Positions 16,953 to 26,168 are shown, counted from the stretch's first letter. The stretch: DNA of 64,000 nucleotides from Chitinophaga sp. S165 (GCF_003182155.1 NZ_QGTG01000015.1:1-64000); one strand, 5' to 3'. Notes: generated from the sequence alone by a model not told the origin. A program made the numbers and translations.

Positions 16953-18002
16953 TTATATGATCAGCATGGCGTCGCCATAGCTGAAGAAACGGTATTTTTC
17001 TTTAATCGCCTGCTGGTAGGCTTCCATCACCAGATCATATCCTGCGAATGCGCATACCATGATCAGGAGGCTTGTTTTAGGCAGGTGGAAGTTTGTAACC
17101 AGTGCATTTGGAATAGAGAAATCGTAAGGTGGATGAATGAATGTGTTCGTCCAACCTTCTGCTGCTTTCAGCAGGTTCTGTGCGGTTACGGAAGATTCAA
17201 CTGCCCTTACGGTTGTAGTACCGATAGCGCAAACCTTGCGGTTATCTTCCTTCGCTTTGTTGACAATCTTAACAGCATACTCGTCGATGTTGAAATACTC
17301 TGCATCCATTTTGTGTTTGCTCAAGTCTTCTACCTCGATAGGACGGAATGTACCTAAACCGGTGTGCAGTGTTACTTCTGCGAATTTCACGCCTTTGATC
17401 TCCAGACGTTTGATCAGTTCACGGCTAAAATGCAGACCAGCAGTCGGAGCTGCTACGGCGCCTTCATATTTAGCGTACACTGTCTGATAACGTTCCTTGT
17501 CCTCATCTTCCGGCTTACGTTTAATGTATTTAGGCAGTGGCGTTTCACCCAGGGTGTCGAGCACCTGCTTGAACTCATCATCATTACCTTCGAACAGGAA
17601 ACGGATCGTACGGCCACGGGACGTGGTGTTATCAATTACCTCTGCTACCAGCGATTCATCATCGCCAAAGTATAACTTGTTACCCACCCTGATCTTACGG
17701 GCAGGATCTACGATTACATCCCACAAACGGTTCTGCTTGTTCAGCTCACGCAGCAGGAAAACTTCAATCTTTGCACCAGTCTTCTCTTTACGTCCATAAA
17801 GACGCGCAGGAAATACTTTGGTGTTGTTCACCACCATTACATCCTTATCATTGAAGTAGTTGATAATATCACGAAAAACTTTGTGTTCTATCTTTCCGGT
17901 GGCTCGGTTTACCACCATCAAACGTGCTTCATCTCTTGTCTTGGAAGGGTGCTGTGCAATCAGATTTAAAGGCAGATCGAATCTAAACTGTGATAGTTTC
18001 AT
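16953..18002 (-). CDS. queA: S-adenosylmethionine:tRNA ribosyltransferase-isomerase
   Basis: Adds the ribosyl part of S-adenosylmethionine to preQ1-tRNA to form epoxyqueuosine in tRNA anticodons. The 349-residue protein has the family landmarks: FRFDLPLNLIAQHP at the start, VVNNTKVFPARL, YQTVYAKYEGAVAAPTAGLHF, EVTLHTGLGTF, TTTVRAVES and TNFHLPKTSLLIMVCAFAG. No preQ1 riboswitch was recognised in the 90 bp upstream. Confidence 0.96.
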   Translation of the reverse strand: MKLSQFRFDLPLNLIAQHPSKTRDEARLMVVNRATGKIEHKVFRDIINYFNDKDVMVVNNTKVFPARLYGRKEKTGAKIEVFLLRELNKQNRLWDVIVDPARKIRVGNKLYFGDDESLVAEVIDNTTSRGRTIRFLFEGNDDEFKQVLDTLGETPLPKYIKRKPEDEDKERYQTVYAKYEGAVAAPTAGLHFSRELIKRLEIKGVKFAEVTLHTGLGTFRPIEVEDLSKHKMDAEYFNIDEYAVKIVNKAKEDNRKVCAIGTTTVRAVESSVTAQNLLKAAEGWTNTFIHPPYDFSIPNALVTNFHLPKTSLLIMVCAFAGYDLVMEAYQQAIKEKYRFFSYGDAMLII

Positions 18003-18093
18003 ATTACGGTATGAATAAATTTAAAGGCTGCAAAGGTATTGATTATTATACAATCTATCAAAATTGATTATGGTAAGATTGCAGTTCACAAAC

Positions 18094-19842
18094 TTACGCA
18101 TAAATATTTTTAGGTATGGAATTAATTAACTGCTTTGTATATGCACTCTGCGGATTTTCATAGACTTCTACTGCCCGACCTGCTTCTTCGATCCGGCCTT
18201 TGTTCATTACCATCATCCGGTCGCTGACAAAACGTACTACGGACAGATCATGTGAAATAAAGATACTTGTAAATCCGAATTCTTCTCTTAACTGCATCAG
18301 CAGATTGAGCACCTGTGCCTGGATGCTGACATCCAACGCAGCTACCGATTCATCACAGATGATAAATGAAGGATCCAGCGCCAGCGCCCTGGCTATTACA
18401 ATACGCTGCCGCTGTCCGCCGGAAAACTCATGTGGATAACGATGATAATGCTCCGGTAGCAGATTTACTTTTTCCAGCAGCTCTTTCACCCGCTCCCGCC
18501 GGCCGGCCTCATTGCCATACAAACCGTGCACTGTCATCGGTTCCTGGATGGCCTGTCCTATTGTTAAACGGGGATTGAGAGAAGAATAAGGGTCCTGGAA
18601 GATGATCTGGATGTCTTTACGCAGGTCCCGCAGCTCGGCTGCCGGCAAACTCGTAATGTCCCTCCCTTTGTAAAGAATGCTCCCGGATGTAGGCTCAACT
18701 AACCGCAATAAAGTCCTTCCCAGGGTGGTTTTGCCACAACCTGACTCTCCCACCAGTCCCATCGTTTCTCCCTCCCTCACATCAAAGCTGACACCGTTCA
18801 CTGCTTTAGTCCACGAAAGTACTTTCCCGAAAAAATTCTTCCTGGCCGGGAACCAGGTATGCAGGTCCTTTACCTCCAGCAGCGCCGGACGTTGGGATAA
18901 TTGTTGTTCTCTGTTGTTGATAATATCGGCGGGGATTTCCAGACTATGGACGAATGTTTTTATTTCCTGTGCCTTTTCCACAATATTGCCTTGCAGGTCC
19001 ACTTCCATAAAATCCCGCGTTACGGGAAGCCTGAACAGGCGTTTGTCGAGCGGTGGCCGGCAAGCCAGCAAGCCCCTGGTATAGGGATGTTGCGGACGGG
19101 TGAACAATTGCTGAACAGTACCTTCTTCCACAATACGGCCCTTATACATGACCGCTACCCTGTCTGCTATTTCGGCAATAACGCCCAGGTCGTGCGTAAT
19201 AAAGATCACACTCATACCTGTTTGACGTTGCAGCTCTTTCAGCAATTCCAGGATGGTTTTCTGAACGGTTACGTCCAGTGCTGTAGTCGGCTCGTCAGCT
19301 ATCAGTAAACGAGGCTGGCAACTTATGGCCATGGCGATCATGACCCGCTGCTTTTGGCCGCCGGACAGCTGATGAGGATATCTTTCCATCAACAGTTCCG
19401 GATCCGGCAACCGCACCTGTTTAAACAAAGCCAGTGTTTGCAACCTGGCCTCTTCCTTGTTCATTTTTTTGTGCAACAGCAGGGACTCCGTTACCTGCTG
19501 ACCGCATTTGTGCAGCGGGTTCAGGGACGTCATCGGTTCCTGGAAGATCATGGCGATCTCATTACCACGCCAGGAACGCATTTCAGGTTCGGATAAACTG
19601 ACGATGTCCTGTACCGGCACCTTACTGCCACGCAGCTGGTATTGCAGACTGCCGCCAGTTATTTTACCAGGGCTTTGCAACAGGCGCATGAGCGATAATG
19701 CGGTAACAGATTTTCCGGAACCGGATTCACCCACAATACCGACAATCTCACCCGGCATAATGTCCAGTGAAATATCGTTGACAGCTTTTGTACCGTCAAA
19801 AGAAACCTCCAGATTCCGGATGGATAATAATGGTTGCTGCAT
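18094..19842 (-). CDS. Dipeptide/oligopeptide-type ABC transporter ATPase with two nucleotide-binding domains
   Basis: A 582-residue fusion of two ATPases of the DppD/DppF (YejF-like) type. Domain 1 has Walker A GESGSGKS, signature LSGGQKQR and Walker B LLIADEP. Domain 2 has GESGCGKTT, FSGGQRQR and FIICDESVAALD. Each is followed by the oligopeptide-transporter C-terminal region (QHPYTRGLLACRPPL in the first). Permease and substrate-binding genes are absent from this neighbourhood, so the complete transporter must be assembled from genes elsewhere. Downstream of amn by 14 bp, probably one transcript. Confidence 0.92.
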   Translation of the reverse strand: MQQPLLSIRNLEVSFDGTKAVNDISLDIMPGEIVGIVGESGSGKSVTALSLMRLLQSPGKITGGSLQYQLRGSKVPVQDIVSLSEPEMRSWRGNEIAMIFQEPMTSLNPLHKCGQQVTESLLLHKKMNKEEARLQTLALFKQVRLPDPELLMERYPHQLSGGQKQRVMIAMAISCQPRLLIADEPTTALDVTVQKTILELLKELQRQTGMSVIFITHDLGVIAEIADRVAVMYKGRIVEEGTVQQLFTRPQHPYTRGLLACRPPLDKRLFRLPVTRDFMEVDLQGNIVEKAQEIKTFVHSLEIPADIINNREQQLSQRPALLEVKDLHTWFPARKNFFGKVLSWTKAVNGVSFDVREGETMGLVGESGCGKTTLGRTLLRLVEPTSGSILYKGRDITSLPAAELRDLRKDIQIIFQDPYSSLNPRLTIGQAIQEPMTVHGLYGNEAGRRERVKELLEKVNLLPEHYHRYPHEFSGGQRQRIVIARALALDPSFIICDESVAALDVSIQAQVLNLLMQLREEFGFTSIFISHDLSVVRFVSDRMMVMNKGRIEEAGRAVEVYENPQSAYTKQLINSIPKNIYA

Positions 19843-19856
19843 ATTGAGAAAACGGT

Positions 19857-20627
19857 CTAGAACCGCAGGTGCTTTACTGTCTGGTGACTGTTAATCAGGT
19901 TTTTCAGAGAGTCGATACCGATCCGGATATGTCTCTCTACATATTCGGTGGTCACTTTCCTGTCGCTTTCCTCTGTTTTTACACCTTCAGGGATCATCGG
20001 CTGATCGGACACCAGCAATAATGCACCGGTAGGGATCTTATTAGAAAAACCAACGGAAAAGATAGTGGCAGTTTCCATATCGATGGCCATTGCTCTTATC
20101 TTCTCAAGATAGCGTTTAAACTCAACATCATGTTCCCATACCCTGCGGTTAGTACTGTAGCAGGTACCTGTCCAGTAGTCGCAACCATATTCACGAATGG
20201 TGGTGGAGAGTACTTTTTGCAGTGCGAACGACGGCAGTGCAGGTACTTCCGGTGGAAAGTAGTCGTTAGATGTACCTTCACCACGAATAGCCGCAATAGG
20301 TAATATCAGGTCGCCGATGTTATTTTTCTTTTTCAATCCTCCACATTTACCCAGGAACAACACTGCTTTAGGATGGATAGCGCTAAGCAGGTCCATCACC
20401 GTTGCTGCGGAAGGACTTCCCATCCCAAAATTGATGATAGTGATGTCATCGGCAGTGGCACATTGCATAGGTTTTCCGCTGCCGATAATTTCGGTGTTAT
20501 GCCATTCTGCAAAGTAAGTGAGGTAGTTACTAAAGTTGGTCAGGAGGATGTGGGAGCCGAAGTTCTCCAGCTTTTCTCCCGTGTAGCGAGGGAGCCAGTT
20601 AGCGACAATTTCTTCTTTTGTCTTCAT
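19857..20627 (-). CDS. amn: AMP nucleosidase
   Basis: Splits AMP into adenine and ribose 5-phosphate, controlling purine pools. The 256-residue protein is a short-form member of the nucleoside phosphorylase fold: INFGMGSPSAATVMDLL, AVLFLGKCGGLK, GTSNDYFPPEVPALPSF, YSTNRRVWEHD and the AIDMETATIFSVG motif. The ATG at 20627 is preferred over 20678, which adds 17 residues without similarity. It is followed by the double ABC ATPase. Confidence 0.9.
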   Translation of the reverse strand: MKTKEEIVANWLPRYTGEKLENFGSHILLTNFSNYLTYFAEWHNTEIIGSGKPMQCATADDITIINFGMGSPSAATVMDLLSAIHPKAVLFLGKCGGLKKKNNIGDLILPIAAIRGEGTSNDYFPPEVPALPSFALQKVLSTTIREYGCDYWTGTCYSTNRRVWEHDVEFKRYLEKIRAMAIDMETATIFSVGFSNKIPTGALLLVSDQPMIPEGVKTEESDRKVTTEYVERHIRIGIDSLKNLINSHQTVKHLRF

Positions 20628-20703
20628 AGCCTTTTGGCAAACGAATATACGGAAAAATCTCCGATCTACCTGCGTCACTACGGTGTTAAGACGCTGTTAC
20701 GTC

Positions 20704-20753
20704 CTATAACCTATATGCCTGTAATAACGGCGTAGCGTGCCTATAGGTTATAG
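20704..20753. promoter_or_regulatory. 12-bp perfect inverted repeat upstream of amn
   Basis: CTATAACCTATA (20704-20715) and TATAGGTTATAG (20742-20753) are perfect inverted copies 26 bp apart, in the gap between divergent amn and the HsdR_N-like gene. There is no T-run, so an operator or structured leader is likelier than a terminator. Confidence 0.4.
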
Positions 20754-20807
20754 AATATATCCCGGAGATATGCTGGACGGGGGCTTTCAGCACGGGAATC
20801 TATCCGC

Positions 20808-20815
20808 TATCTTTG
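20808..20815 (+). promoter_or_regulatory. -7 promoter box, nearly leaderless
   Basis: TATCTTTG matches TAnnTTTG and ends four bases before the ATG at 20820, so transcription would begin at or next to the start codon. Confidence 0.4.
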
Positions 20816-20819
20816 CGGA

Positions 20820-21263
20820 ATGATCGCTATTGAATTTCCCAAGCCGGACTTCAAAATTGTACAGGAGAAGGACAAAACGCTCATTTTCGACCGTTTCCGT
20901 AAAAAGTATGTGGTACTGACACCGGAGGAATGGGTGCGACAGAACTTCCTTAATTATCTGGTAAATACACTGCAATACCCCGCTTCCCTCATTGGTATTG
21001 AGAAGGAAATATACCTGGGAGAGCTCCGCAAACGCTGTGATATTGTTGTTTATAACAGGGACATGCAACCCTGGATGATCGTGGAATGTAAGGAAATGGA
21101 CGTTCCGCTGACACAGACTACCCTGGAACAGATCGTTCGTTATCATATGGTATTGCCCACGGCCTACCTGGTTATAACCAATGGTGTAAACACCTTCTGC
21201 TGCCAGCATATGGTGGATGCACAACAATGGCAATTCATTACTCAACTACCTCCTCATTTGTAA
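20820..21263 (+). CDS. Stand-alone HsdR N-terminal-like nuclease domain protein
   Basis: A 147-residue protein resembling the N-terminal nuclease domain of type I restriction HsdR subunits. The PD-(D/E)XK pattern is visible as the acidic residue in IGIEKEIYLGEL, D in RCDIVVYN and E-x-K in MIVECKEMDVPL, followed by the glutamine-tyrosine helix QTTLEQIVRYH. There is no helicase or specificity gene nearby, and similar single-domain proteins are common in Bacteroidota chromosomes, so it is probably not a restriction enzyme. The 3' gap to 21359 holds no gene. Confidence 0.8.
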   Translation: MIAIEFPKPDFKIVQEKDKTLIFDRFRKKYVVLTPEEWVRQNFLNYLVNTLQYPASLIGIEKEIYLGELRKRCDIVVYNRDMQPWMIVECKEMDVPLTQTTLEQIVRYHMVLPTAYLVITNGVNTFCCQHMVDAQQWQFITQLPPHL

Positions 21264-21358
21264 TGCTATTTTAACATGGCTTATTTTTACATCACCCGTC
21301 AATGGCGTATATCTGCCTGAAAGCAGTATCATGGCTACTGTATACCCGAAGTATACCA

Positions 21359-21424
21359 GGAGTTAAGGTGGAGATGAGGTGGACTTGAGTTGGACTTAAA
21401 GAGGAGCTAAATGGGAGAATATAA
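21359..21424. repeat. Tandem array of 11-bp iterons
   Basis: Six head-to-tail 11-bp units starting GGA: GGAGTTAAGGT, GGAGATGAGGT, GGACTTGAGTT, GGACTTAAAGA, GGAGCTAAATG and a decayed last unit, with no spacers. The consensus is about GGASTTRARKT. Shifted by two bases, the fourth unit ACTTAAAGAGG closely matches the ACTTAAAGGGC iteron in mobile element copy B. The array lies in a gene-free 226-bp gap between the HsdR_N-like gene and the gdhA terminator. It is short and ungapped, unlike CRISPR. Confidence 0.75.
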
Positions 21425-21429
21425 TATAG

Positions 21430-21466
21430 AAAGAGGGCGTACCTTATAAAGATACACCCTCTTTTG
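21430..21466. terminator. gdhA terminator
   Basis: Stem AAAGAGGGCGTA / TACACCCTCTTTT downstream of the glutamate dehydrogenase stop on the minus strand. Confidence 0.75.
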
Positions 21467-21489
21467 TAAACTTTTATATTGATATGAAA

Positions 21490-22914
21490 TCAAGGGAAAA
21501 TACCTAACTGATCGTAGGCTGCCCCCACTTTATCAATAGCACAAACGTAAGCGGCAGTACGCATATCATGAATATCCTTATGATTTACCATAATGGTACG
21601 CACTTCATGCAGGGCTGCGTGCATGGTTTCTTCCAGACCAGAATATACCAGGTCAACTTCATCTGCACCATGTGCAATGAATTTCCTTTCTCTTTCTGAT
21701 ACTGATTTTCCGGTAAGGTCTTCGATCACACCGAGGATGTGAATATTCATATTCTCGTCGAAGCGTTTGCCCAAACGGCCATAACGTACATGGCTCAGGT
21801 TTTTCAACCATTCGAAGTAAGAAACGGTCACACCACCGGCGTTAAGGAACATATCCGGTACAACGATCACACCTTTCTTGTTCAGGATCTCATCTGCTTC
21901 TGGTGTAATAGGCCCGTTAGCGCCTTCACCTATAATCTTCGCCTTGATACGCGGGGCGTTATCCTTATGGATCACGTTTTCCAGTGCAGCAGGGATCAGG
22001 ATATCACAATCCATCTCCAGGCCTTCCTCATTTTTTGCCAGTGTTTTGGCTCCCGGGAAGTTAACGATAGAACCTGTTTCACTTCTGTGTTTCAGTACAG
22101 CATCCGGATCCAGTCCTTTTTCGCTGTACAGTGCTCCATCCCATTCGATCAGACCTACGATGATAGCACCTGCTTCATGGAAATATTTAGCGGCATGGTA
22201 ACCTACGTTACCTAAACCCTGTACGATCACTTTCTTACCGATGATACCTGGTTCAAGGCCGATACGCTGCATGTCTTCCTTGATGTTACAGAGTTCCTGC
22301 AAGCCAAAGAACACACCAAGACCGGTAGCTTCTTTACGACCACGTACACCACCTTGCGATACAGGTTTACCGGTCACACAACCGTAACCATCGATCTCGC
22401 CCGGACGGAGACTCATGTACGTATCCAGGATCCAGCTCATTTCCCTTTCACCTGTACCATAGTCAGGAGCGGGAACGTCTACGCCTGGTCCGATAAAGTT
22501 CTTTTTTACCAGTTCCGCTGTGTAACGGCGGGTAATGTTTTCCAGCTGGAATGGGGAATAGTTACGTGGATTGATCCTGATGCCTCCTTTAGCGCCACCG
22601 AACGGAACGTTCACGATAGCACATTTATAGGTCATGAGGGCGGCTAACGCCATTACTTCATCCTGGTTTACGGCATCGCTGAAACGGATACCGCCTTTAC
22701 AAGGCAGTTTGTGGTGAGAGTGTTGAACGCGGTAGGCTTCTATTACTTCGATCGAGTCTCCAACGCGTACCGGGAATTTAATACGGTACACAGCGTTACA
22801 GGCCTTGATCTGTTCAAGAATCCCTTTTTCCCATTTCGTGAATTTTGCGGCTTTGTCAAAACTTCTTTCTACGCTTTGAAAGAAGTCATAATGTTGCTCT
22901 TGCGCCATAGACAA
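21490..22914 (-). CDS. gdhA: Glu/Leu/Phe/Val dehydrogenase (glutamate dehydrogenase)
   Basis: Interconverts glutamate and 2-oxoglutarate plus ammonia with NAD(P). The 474-residue chain has the substrate motif CKGGIRFS, the catalytic-lysine segment NVPFGGAKGGI, GPGVDVPAPDYGTGEREM, and the Rossmann motif VQGLGNVGYHAA. The C-terminal stretch (GADEVDLVYSGLEETM) is typical of the NAD-linked hexameric group. Either of two closely spaced ATGs (22914, 22908) may start it. It lies downstream of the ccm genes on the same strand, 30 bp apart. Confidence 0.93.
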   Translation of the reverse strand: MSMAQEQHYDFFQSVERSFDKAAKFTKWEKGILEQIKACNAVYRIKFPVRVGDSIEVIEAYRVQHSHHKLPCKGGIRFSDAVNQDEVMALAALMTYKCAIVNVPFGGAKGGIRINPRNYSPFQLENITRRYTAELVKKNFIGPGVDVPAPDYGTGEREMSWILDTYMSLRPGEIDGYGCVTGKPVSQGGVRGRKEATGLGVFFGLQELCNIKEDMQRIGLEPGIIGKKVIVQGLGNVGYHAAKYFHEAGAIIVGLIEWDGALYSEKGLDPDAVLKHRSETGSIVNFPGAKTLAKNEEGLEMDCDILIPAALENVIHKDNAPRIKAKIIGEGANGPITPEADEILNKKGVIVVPDMFLNAGGVTVSYFEWLKNLSHVRYGRLGKRFDENMNIHILGVIEDLTGKSVSERERKFIAHGADEVDLVYSGLEETMHAALHEVRTIMVNHKDIHDMRTAAYVCAIDKVGAAYDQLGIFP

Positions 22915-22944
22915 TTGTTTTGGTATAAATATGTAGAGTTGGAC

Positions 22945-23196
22945 TTATTTGCTATGCAAATTTTCCCTTTGTTCCAGCTTTGTAAGCTTCCGGTCGAGCG
23001 CTATCAAAAATATCACGATGCCTAAAAAGATGATCAGTAGCACACCTACTATAACATATATCTTGCCATTGCTACGGAAAAATTCGTTTACAGGCCCTGT
23101 CTCTGTGTTCTGATTCTGGTTTTCCTGCGCGTTAGCGAAAAGTGAAACTAGCAACAGCAAACAGGTACAGCAAAAAGAAAACGCTTTGTTGATCAT
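22945..23196 (-). CDS. CcmD-like small membrane protein
   Basis: An 83-residue protein with an N-terminal signal-like hydrophobic segment ending in FANAQ and a second transmembrane helix (IYVIVGVLLIIFLGIVIFLI), followed by a charged tail LDRKLTKLEQRE. This layout and the position right behind ccmC, with a 4-bp overlap, match the CcmD helper of cytochrome c haem export. Sequence similarity alone would not prove the assignment. Confidence 0.75.
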   Translation of the reverse strand: MINKAFSFCCTCLLLLVSLFANAQENQNQNTETGPVNEFFRSNGKIYVIVGVLLIIFLGIVIFLIALDRKLTKLEQRENLHSK

Positions 23197-23864
23197 TTAA
23201 AAATATTTTTTAGCTCTAGTTTTTTGTACCGGACAAGCAAGGTATAGATCCAGACACTCAGTAAGGTCCAACCCAGGAAAGCGGGGTACAATACCCATTT
23301 CATATGGTTGTCGGTGTCACTGGATGCGAATCCAGGCGTAGTGGCGCTTCCGGGATGAAGGGAATCGACCATGCGCGGGATGATATACGTTAAGGGAATC
23401 AACAAAGCGAATGCGAAAACGTTAAACACGGCAGAGATCCTGGCGCGTTTATCGATGTCCGGAATGGACAGGCGTAATACAAGATATGCCATATAGATCA
23501 TGAGCGCCACGGCGGTCAGCATCTGTTTTGGATCGCGGGTGAAAGAGCCTCCCCATGTATAGGTAGCCCAAAGGGTACCTGTTGCGAATCCCAGAATACC
23601 ATAAAACACCCCTACACTGGCAGCAGCGCTGGCATATGCATCTTTACGGAGATCGTATTTAGCGAGATAAAGAACAGAATTGACTACGGAGATAGTGAAC
23701 ATGGTGTACATGCATATCCACATAGGAACGTGAAAGAAGAGGCCGCGGGAAGACTGACCGTTTGTGCCGATAATCGGTATTTCAATCGTGAATCCTGCTA
23801 TTATTACATAAACAAGGATCAATACCGCTAGAGCTTTCCACCAATGCTTTGCCATTTTAACCAA
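23193..23864 (-). CDS. ccmC: Cytochrome c biogenesis haem-handling protein CcmC/CcsA family
   Basis: A 223-residue membrane protein with six hydrophobic segments and the tryptophan-rich periplasmic loop GTLWATYTWGGSFTRDP, which presents haem. Conserved histidines flank it (FFHVPMWICMY near residue 44 and SLHPG). It works with CcmB and CcmD in moving haem to the maturation of c-type cytochromes. A second ATG three codons in (23855) could be the true start. It overlaps the CcmD-like gene and lies 80 bp behind ccmB. Confidence 0.92.
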   Translation of the reverse strand: MVKMAKHWWKALAVLILVYVIIAGFTIEIPIIGTNGQSSRGLFFHVPMWICMYTMFTISVVNSVLYLAKYDLRKDAYASAAASVGVFYGILGFATGTLWATYTWGGSFTRDPKQMLTAVALMIYMAYLVLRLSIPDIDKRARISAVFNVFAFALLIPLTYIIPRMVDSLHPGSATTPGFASSDTDNHMKWVLYPAFLGWTLLSVWIYTLLVRYKKLELKNIFK

Positions 23865-23944
23865 CTATATTGGGGGCAAACCTACACGTTTTATCACTAA
23901 TCACAAAATTCAGTAACCTGTTTCCGGCTACTTTTCCACAGTTG

Positions 23945-24610
23945 TTAATCTTTCCATAAAAAAGGGAATAATACCAGGGAAAGAGCGATGATCAGAACAT
24001 CCATACTGCTCAGCATCAGGAACATTTTGGGCAGTCCGGGCTGAAATACAGTGATAAAGGAGGATTTAGCGATATTAGACAGCAACATGAGCAGGGGCAG
24101 CATAATAGGAAAGCCCATAATAGCCATTAATGCCGCATTCTGATTTGCCTGGGCTGCAATAGCCGCCAGCATGGTAAAAAGCAGTGACAGGCTAATGCCC
24201 CCCAGCAGGATCACCCCCAGAAAATACCAGAAACTGGTAACCGGGTTACCCAGGAACATCATACAGCAGCCCATCGTGATCAAGGTCATCACCGACATCA
24301 GGATGATATTATAGATCAGTTTAGCTACTATAAAACTGCGGGGATGTACCAGGGAATAGAAGTACAGGAGACGGCCCCGGTTTTCCTGCAGGAAGCTCTT
24401 TGCAATGGCATTTACCGCCACGAACAGCTGCACCACCCAGAAAAGCGCATTCCAGATCTTTTCTTCCGGTTTGTCTATCATCAGGTTAATAACAAATACA
24501 GTAGATATAATATATAACAGGATCCCGTAAAAGGCATATTTCTGCCGTAACTCAAGCAGGATGTCCTTTTTTACCAGTGTAATTGTTTGTTTGAAGCCAC
24601 TAGATTTCAT
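23945..24610 (-). CDS. ccmB: Haem exporter protein CcmB
   Basis: A 221-residue ABC-type permease with six membrane segments and a cytoplasmic N-terminus (LVKKDILLELRQKYAFYG). Family marks include the NRGRLLYFYSLVHPR loop and AIAAQANQNAALMAIMGFPIMLPLL. It is the membrane subunit of the haem-handling complex; the partner ATPase CcmA is not in this window. The gene is divergent from accC with only 39 bp between start codons, so the promoters overlap. Confidence 0.92.
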   Translation of the reverse strand: MKSSGFKQTITLVKKDILLELRQKYAFYGILLYIISTVFVINLMIDKPEEKIWNALFWVVQLFVAVNAIAKSFLQENRGRLLYFYSLVHPRSFIVAKLIYNIILMSVMTLITMGCCMMFLGNPVTSFWYFLGVILLGGISLSLLFTMLAAIAAQANQNAALMAIMGFPIMLPLLMLLSNIAKSSFITVFQPGLPKMFLMLSSMDVLIIALSLVLFPFLWKD

Positions 24611-24649
24611 GTTGGCGCAAAGATAGGAGAATCACTTATATTCGCTTCC

Positions 24650-26134
24650 ATGAAAAAAATACTGGTAGCCAACCGTGGTGAGATCGCATTGCGGATCATG
24701 AGATCCGCCAGGGAAATGGGCATCGCAACAGTAGCAATATATTCCGAGGCCGACCGCGCTATGCCTTTTGTGCAATATGCCGATGAGGCAGTGTGTATCG
24801 GCCCCGCCCCTTCCAGTCAGTCCTATCTGATGATGGACAAGATCATGGGGGCGGCCCGGCAAACTGGTGCGGATGCTATACATCCCGGATATGGCTTTCT
24901 AAGTGAGAATGCACGTTTTGCCCAGGTGGTAAAAGATGCAGGCCTTATTTTTATCGGTCCCAGTCCGTCAGCCATCGAAATGATGGGTAGCAAACTGGCC
25001 GCTAAACAGGCCGCCCAGCGGTTTGGCGTTCCTATGGTACCCGGCACCGAAACTCCATTGCGCAGTATCGATGAAGCCCGGGAAGTAGTGAAAAAGACCG
25101 GTTTCCCTATCCTCATCAAGGCATCTGCCGGTGGTGGCGGTAAAGGTATGCGGGTGGTTAATAACGCCGGTGAGCTGGAAGAACAGGTGAGGATGGCTAA
25201 GAGTGAGGCTATGAGCGCTTTCGGAGACGATGCCGTATTCATTGAGAAATATGTAGGCGCACCCCGCCATATAGAGATCCAGGTACTTGGCGACCAGCAT
25301 GGCAATTATGTCTATCTGTTTGAACGTGAGTGCTCTATACAAAGAAGGCACCAGAAACTTATTGAGGAGGCGCCTTCCTCCTGCCTGACGCCCGACATCC
25401 GGGAAGCTATGGGCAAATGTGCGCTGGACGTAGCCCGCGCTTGCCAATACTATGGTGCAGGTACCGTCGAGTTCCTCGTCGATGAAAATCTGCAGTTCTA
25501 TTTCCTGGAGATGAATACCCGCCTGCAGGTAGAACATCCGGTAACGGAAATGATCACAGGACTGGACCTCGTTAAAGAACAGATCAGGGTGGCCAGAGGC
25601 GAAAAACTTTCCTTTGCCCAGGCTGACCTTAAAATAAACGGACATGCCATTGAATTGCGCATCTGCGCAGAAGACCCGGCCAACAATTTCCTACCGGACA
25701 CGGGCACACTCACAACCTACGTTCGTCCGCAGGGTTATGGTATCCGTGTAGATGATGGCTATGAGCAGGGCATGGATATTCCCATTTATTACGACCCTAT
25801 GATCTCTAAGCTGATAGCCTGGGGAGCTGACAGGGAAGAAGCCAGGGAAAGATTGTTACGCGCTATTAGTGAATACCAGGTAAAAGGGATCCGCACCACA
25901 CTTCCGTTCGGAAGCTGGGCTTTACAACAGCCCGCCTTTATCAATGGCGCTTTTGACACTAATTTTATCGGGAAGTATTTTACACCGGAATCACTGGAAC
26001 GTGCAGACCCTGAAGCCGCAAAAGCCGCGGCTATACTGGCTGTACAAGTATGGCAGGATGAACAGCGCCGGATCAGACAACAACCTGTTAATCAAGAACA
26101 AAAACTTTGGAAGAACAGGAAATTGTTAAGATAA
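24650..26134 (+). CDS. accC: Acetyl-CoA carboxylase biotin carboxylase subunit
   Basis: ATP-dependent carboxylation of biotin on the carrier protein, first half-reaction of malonyl-CoA synthesis or of a related acyl-CoA carboxylase. The 494 residues start with KKILVANRGEIALRI and carry the ATP-grasp glycine loop SAGGGGKGMR, RHIEIQVLGD, ERECSIQRRHQK and FLEMNTRLQVEHPVTE. About 45 residues longer at the C-terminus than the E. coli protein, which suits the propionyl/acetyl-CoA carboxylase group. The start at 24650 is chosen because the longer frame runs into the ccmB promoter. Confidence 0.94.
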   Translation: MKKILVANRGEIALRIMRSAREMGIATVAIYSEADRAMPFVQYADEAVCIGPAPSSQSYLMMDKIMGAARQTGADAIHPGYGFLSENARFAQVVKDAGLIFIGPSPSAIEMMGSKLAAKQAAQRFGVPMVPGTETPLRSIDEAREVVKKTGFPILIKASAGGGGKGMRVVNNAGELEEQVRMAKSEAMSAFGDDAVFIEKYVGAPRHIEIQVLGDQHGNYVYLFERECSIQRRHQKLIEEAPSSCLTPDIREAMGKCALDVARACQYYGAGTVEFLVDENLQFYFLEMNTRLQVEHPVTEMITGLDLVKEQIRVARGEKLSFAQADLKINGHAIELRICAEDPANNFLPDTGTLTTYVRPQGYGIRVDDGYEQGMDIPIYYDPMISKLIAWGADREEARERLLRAISEYQVKGIRTTLPFGSWALQQPAFINGAFDTNFIGKYFTPESLERADPEAAKAAAILAVQVWQDEQRRIRQQPVNQEQKLWKNRKLLR

Positions 26135-26168
26135 ATTAAAAGCGCAGTACAGTAACGGTAAAACTGAT

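Noticed and set aside
16953..18093. preQ1 riboswitch before queA
   Set aside because: The 90-bp leader shows neither the characteristic hairpin with A-rich tail nor a pseudoknot partner.
21359..21424. CRISPR array
   Set aside because: Units are only 11 bp, without spacers, and no cas genes are present anywhere in the window.
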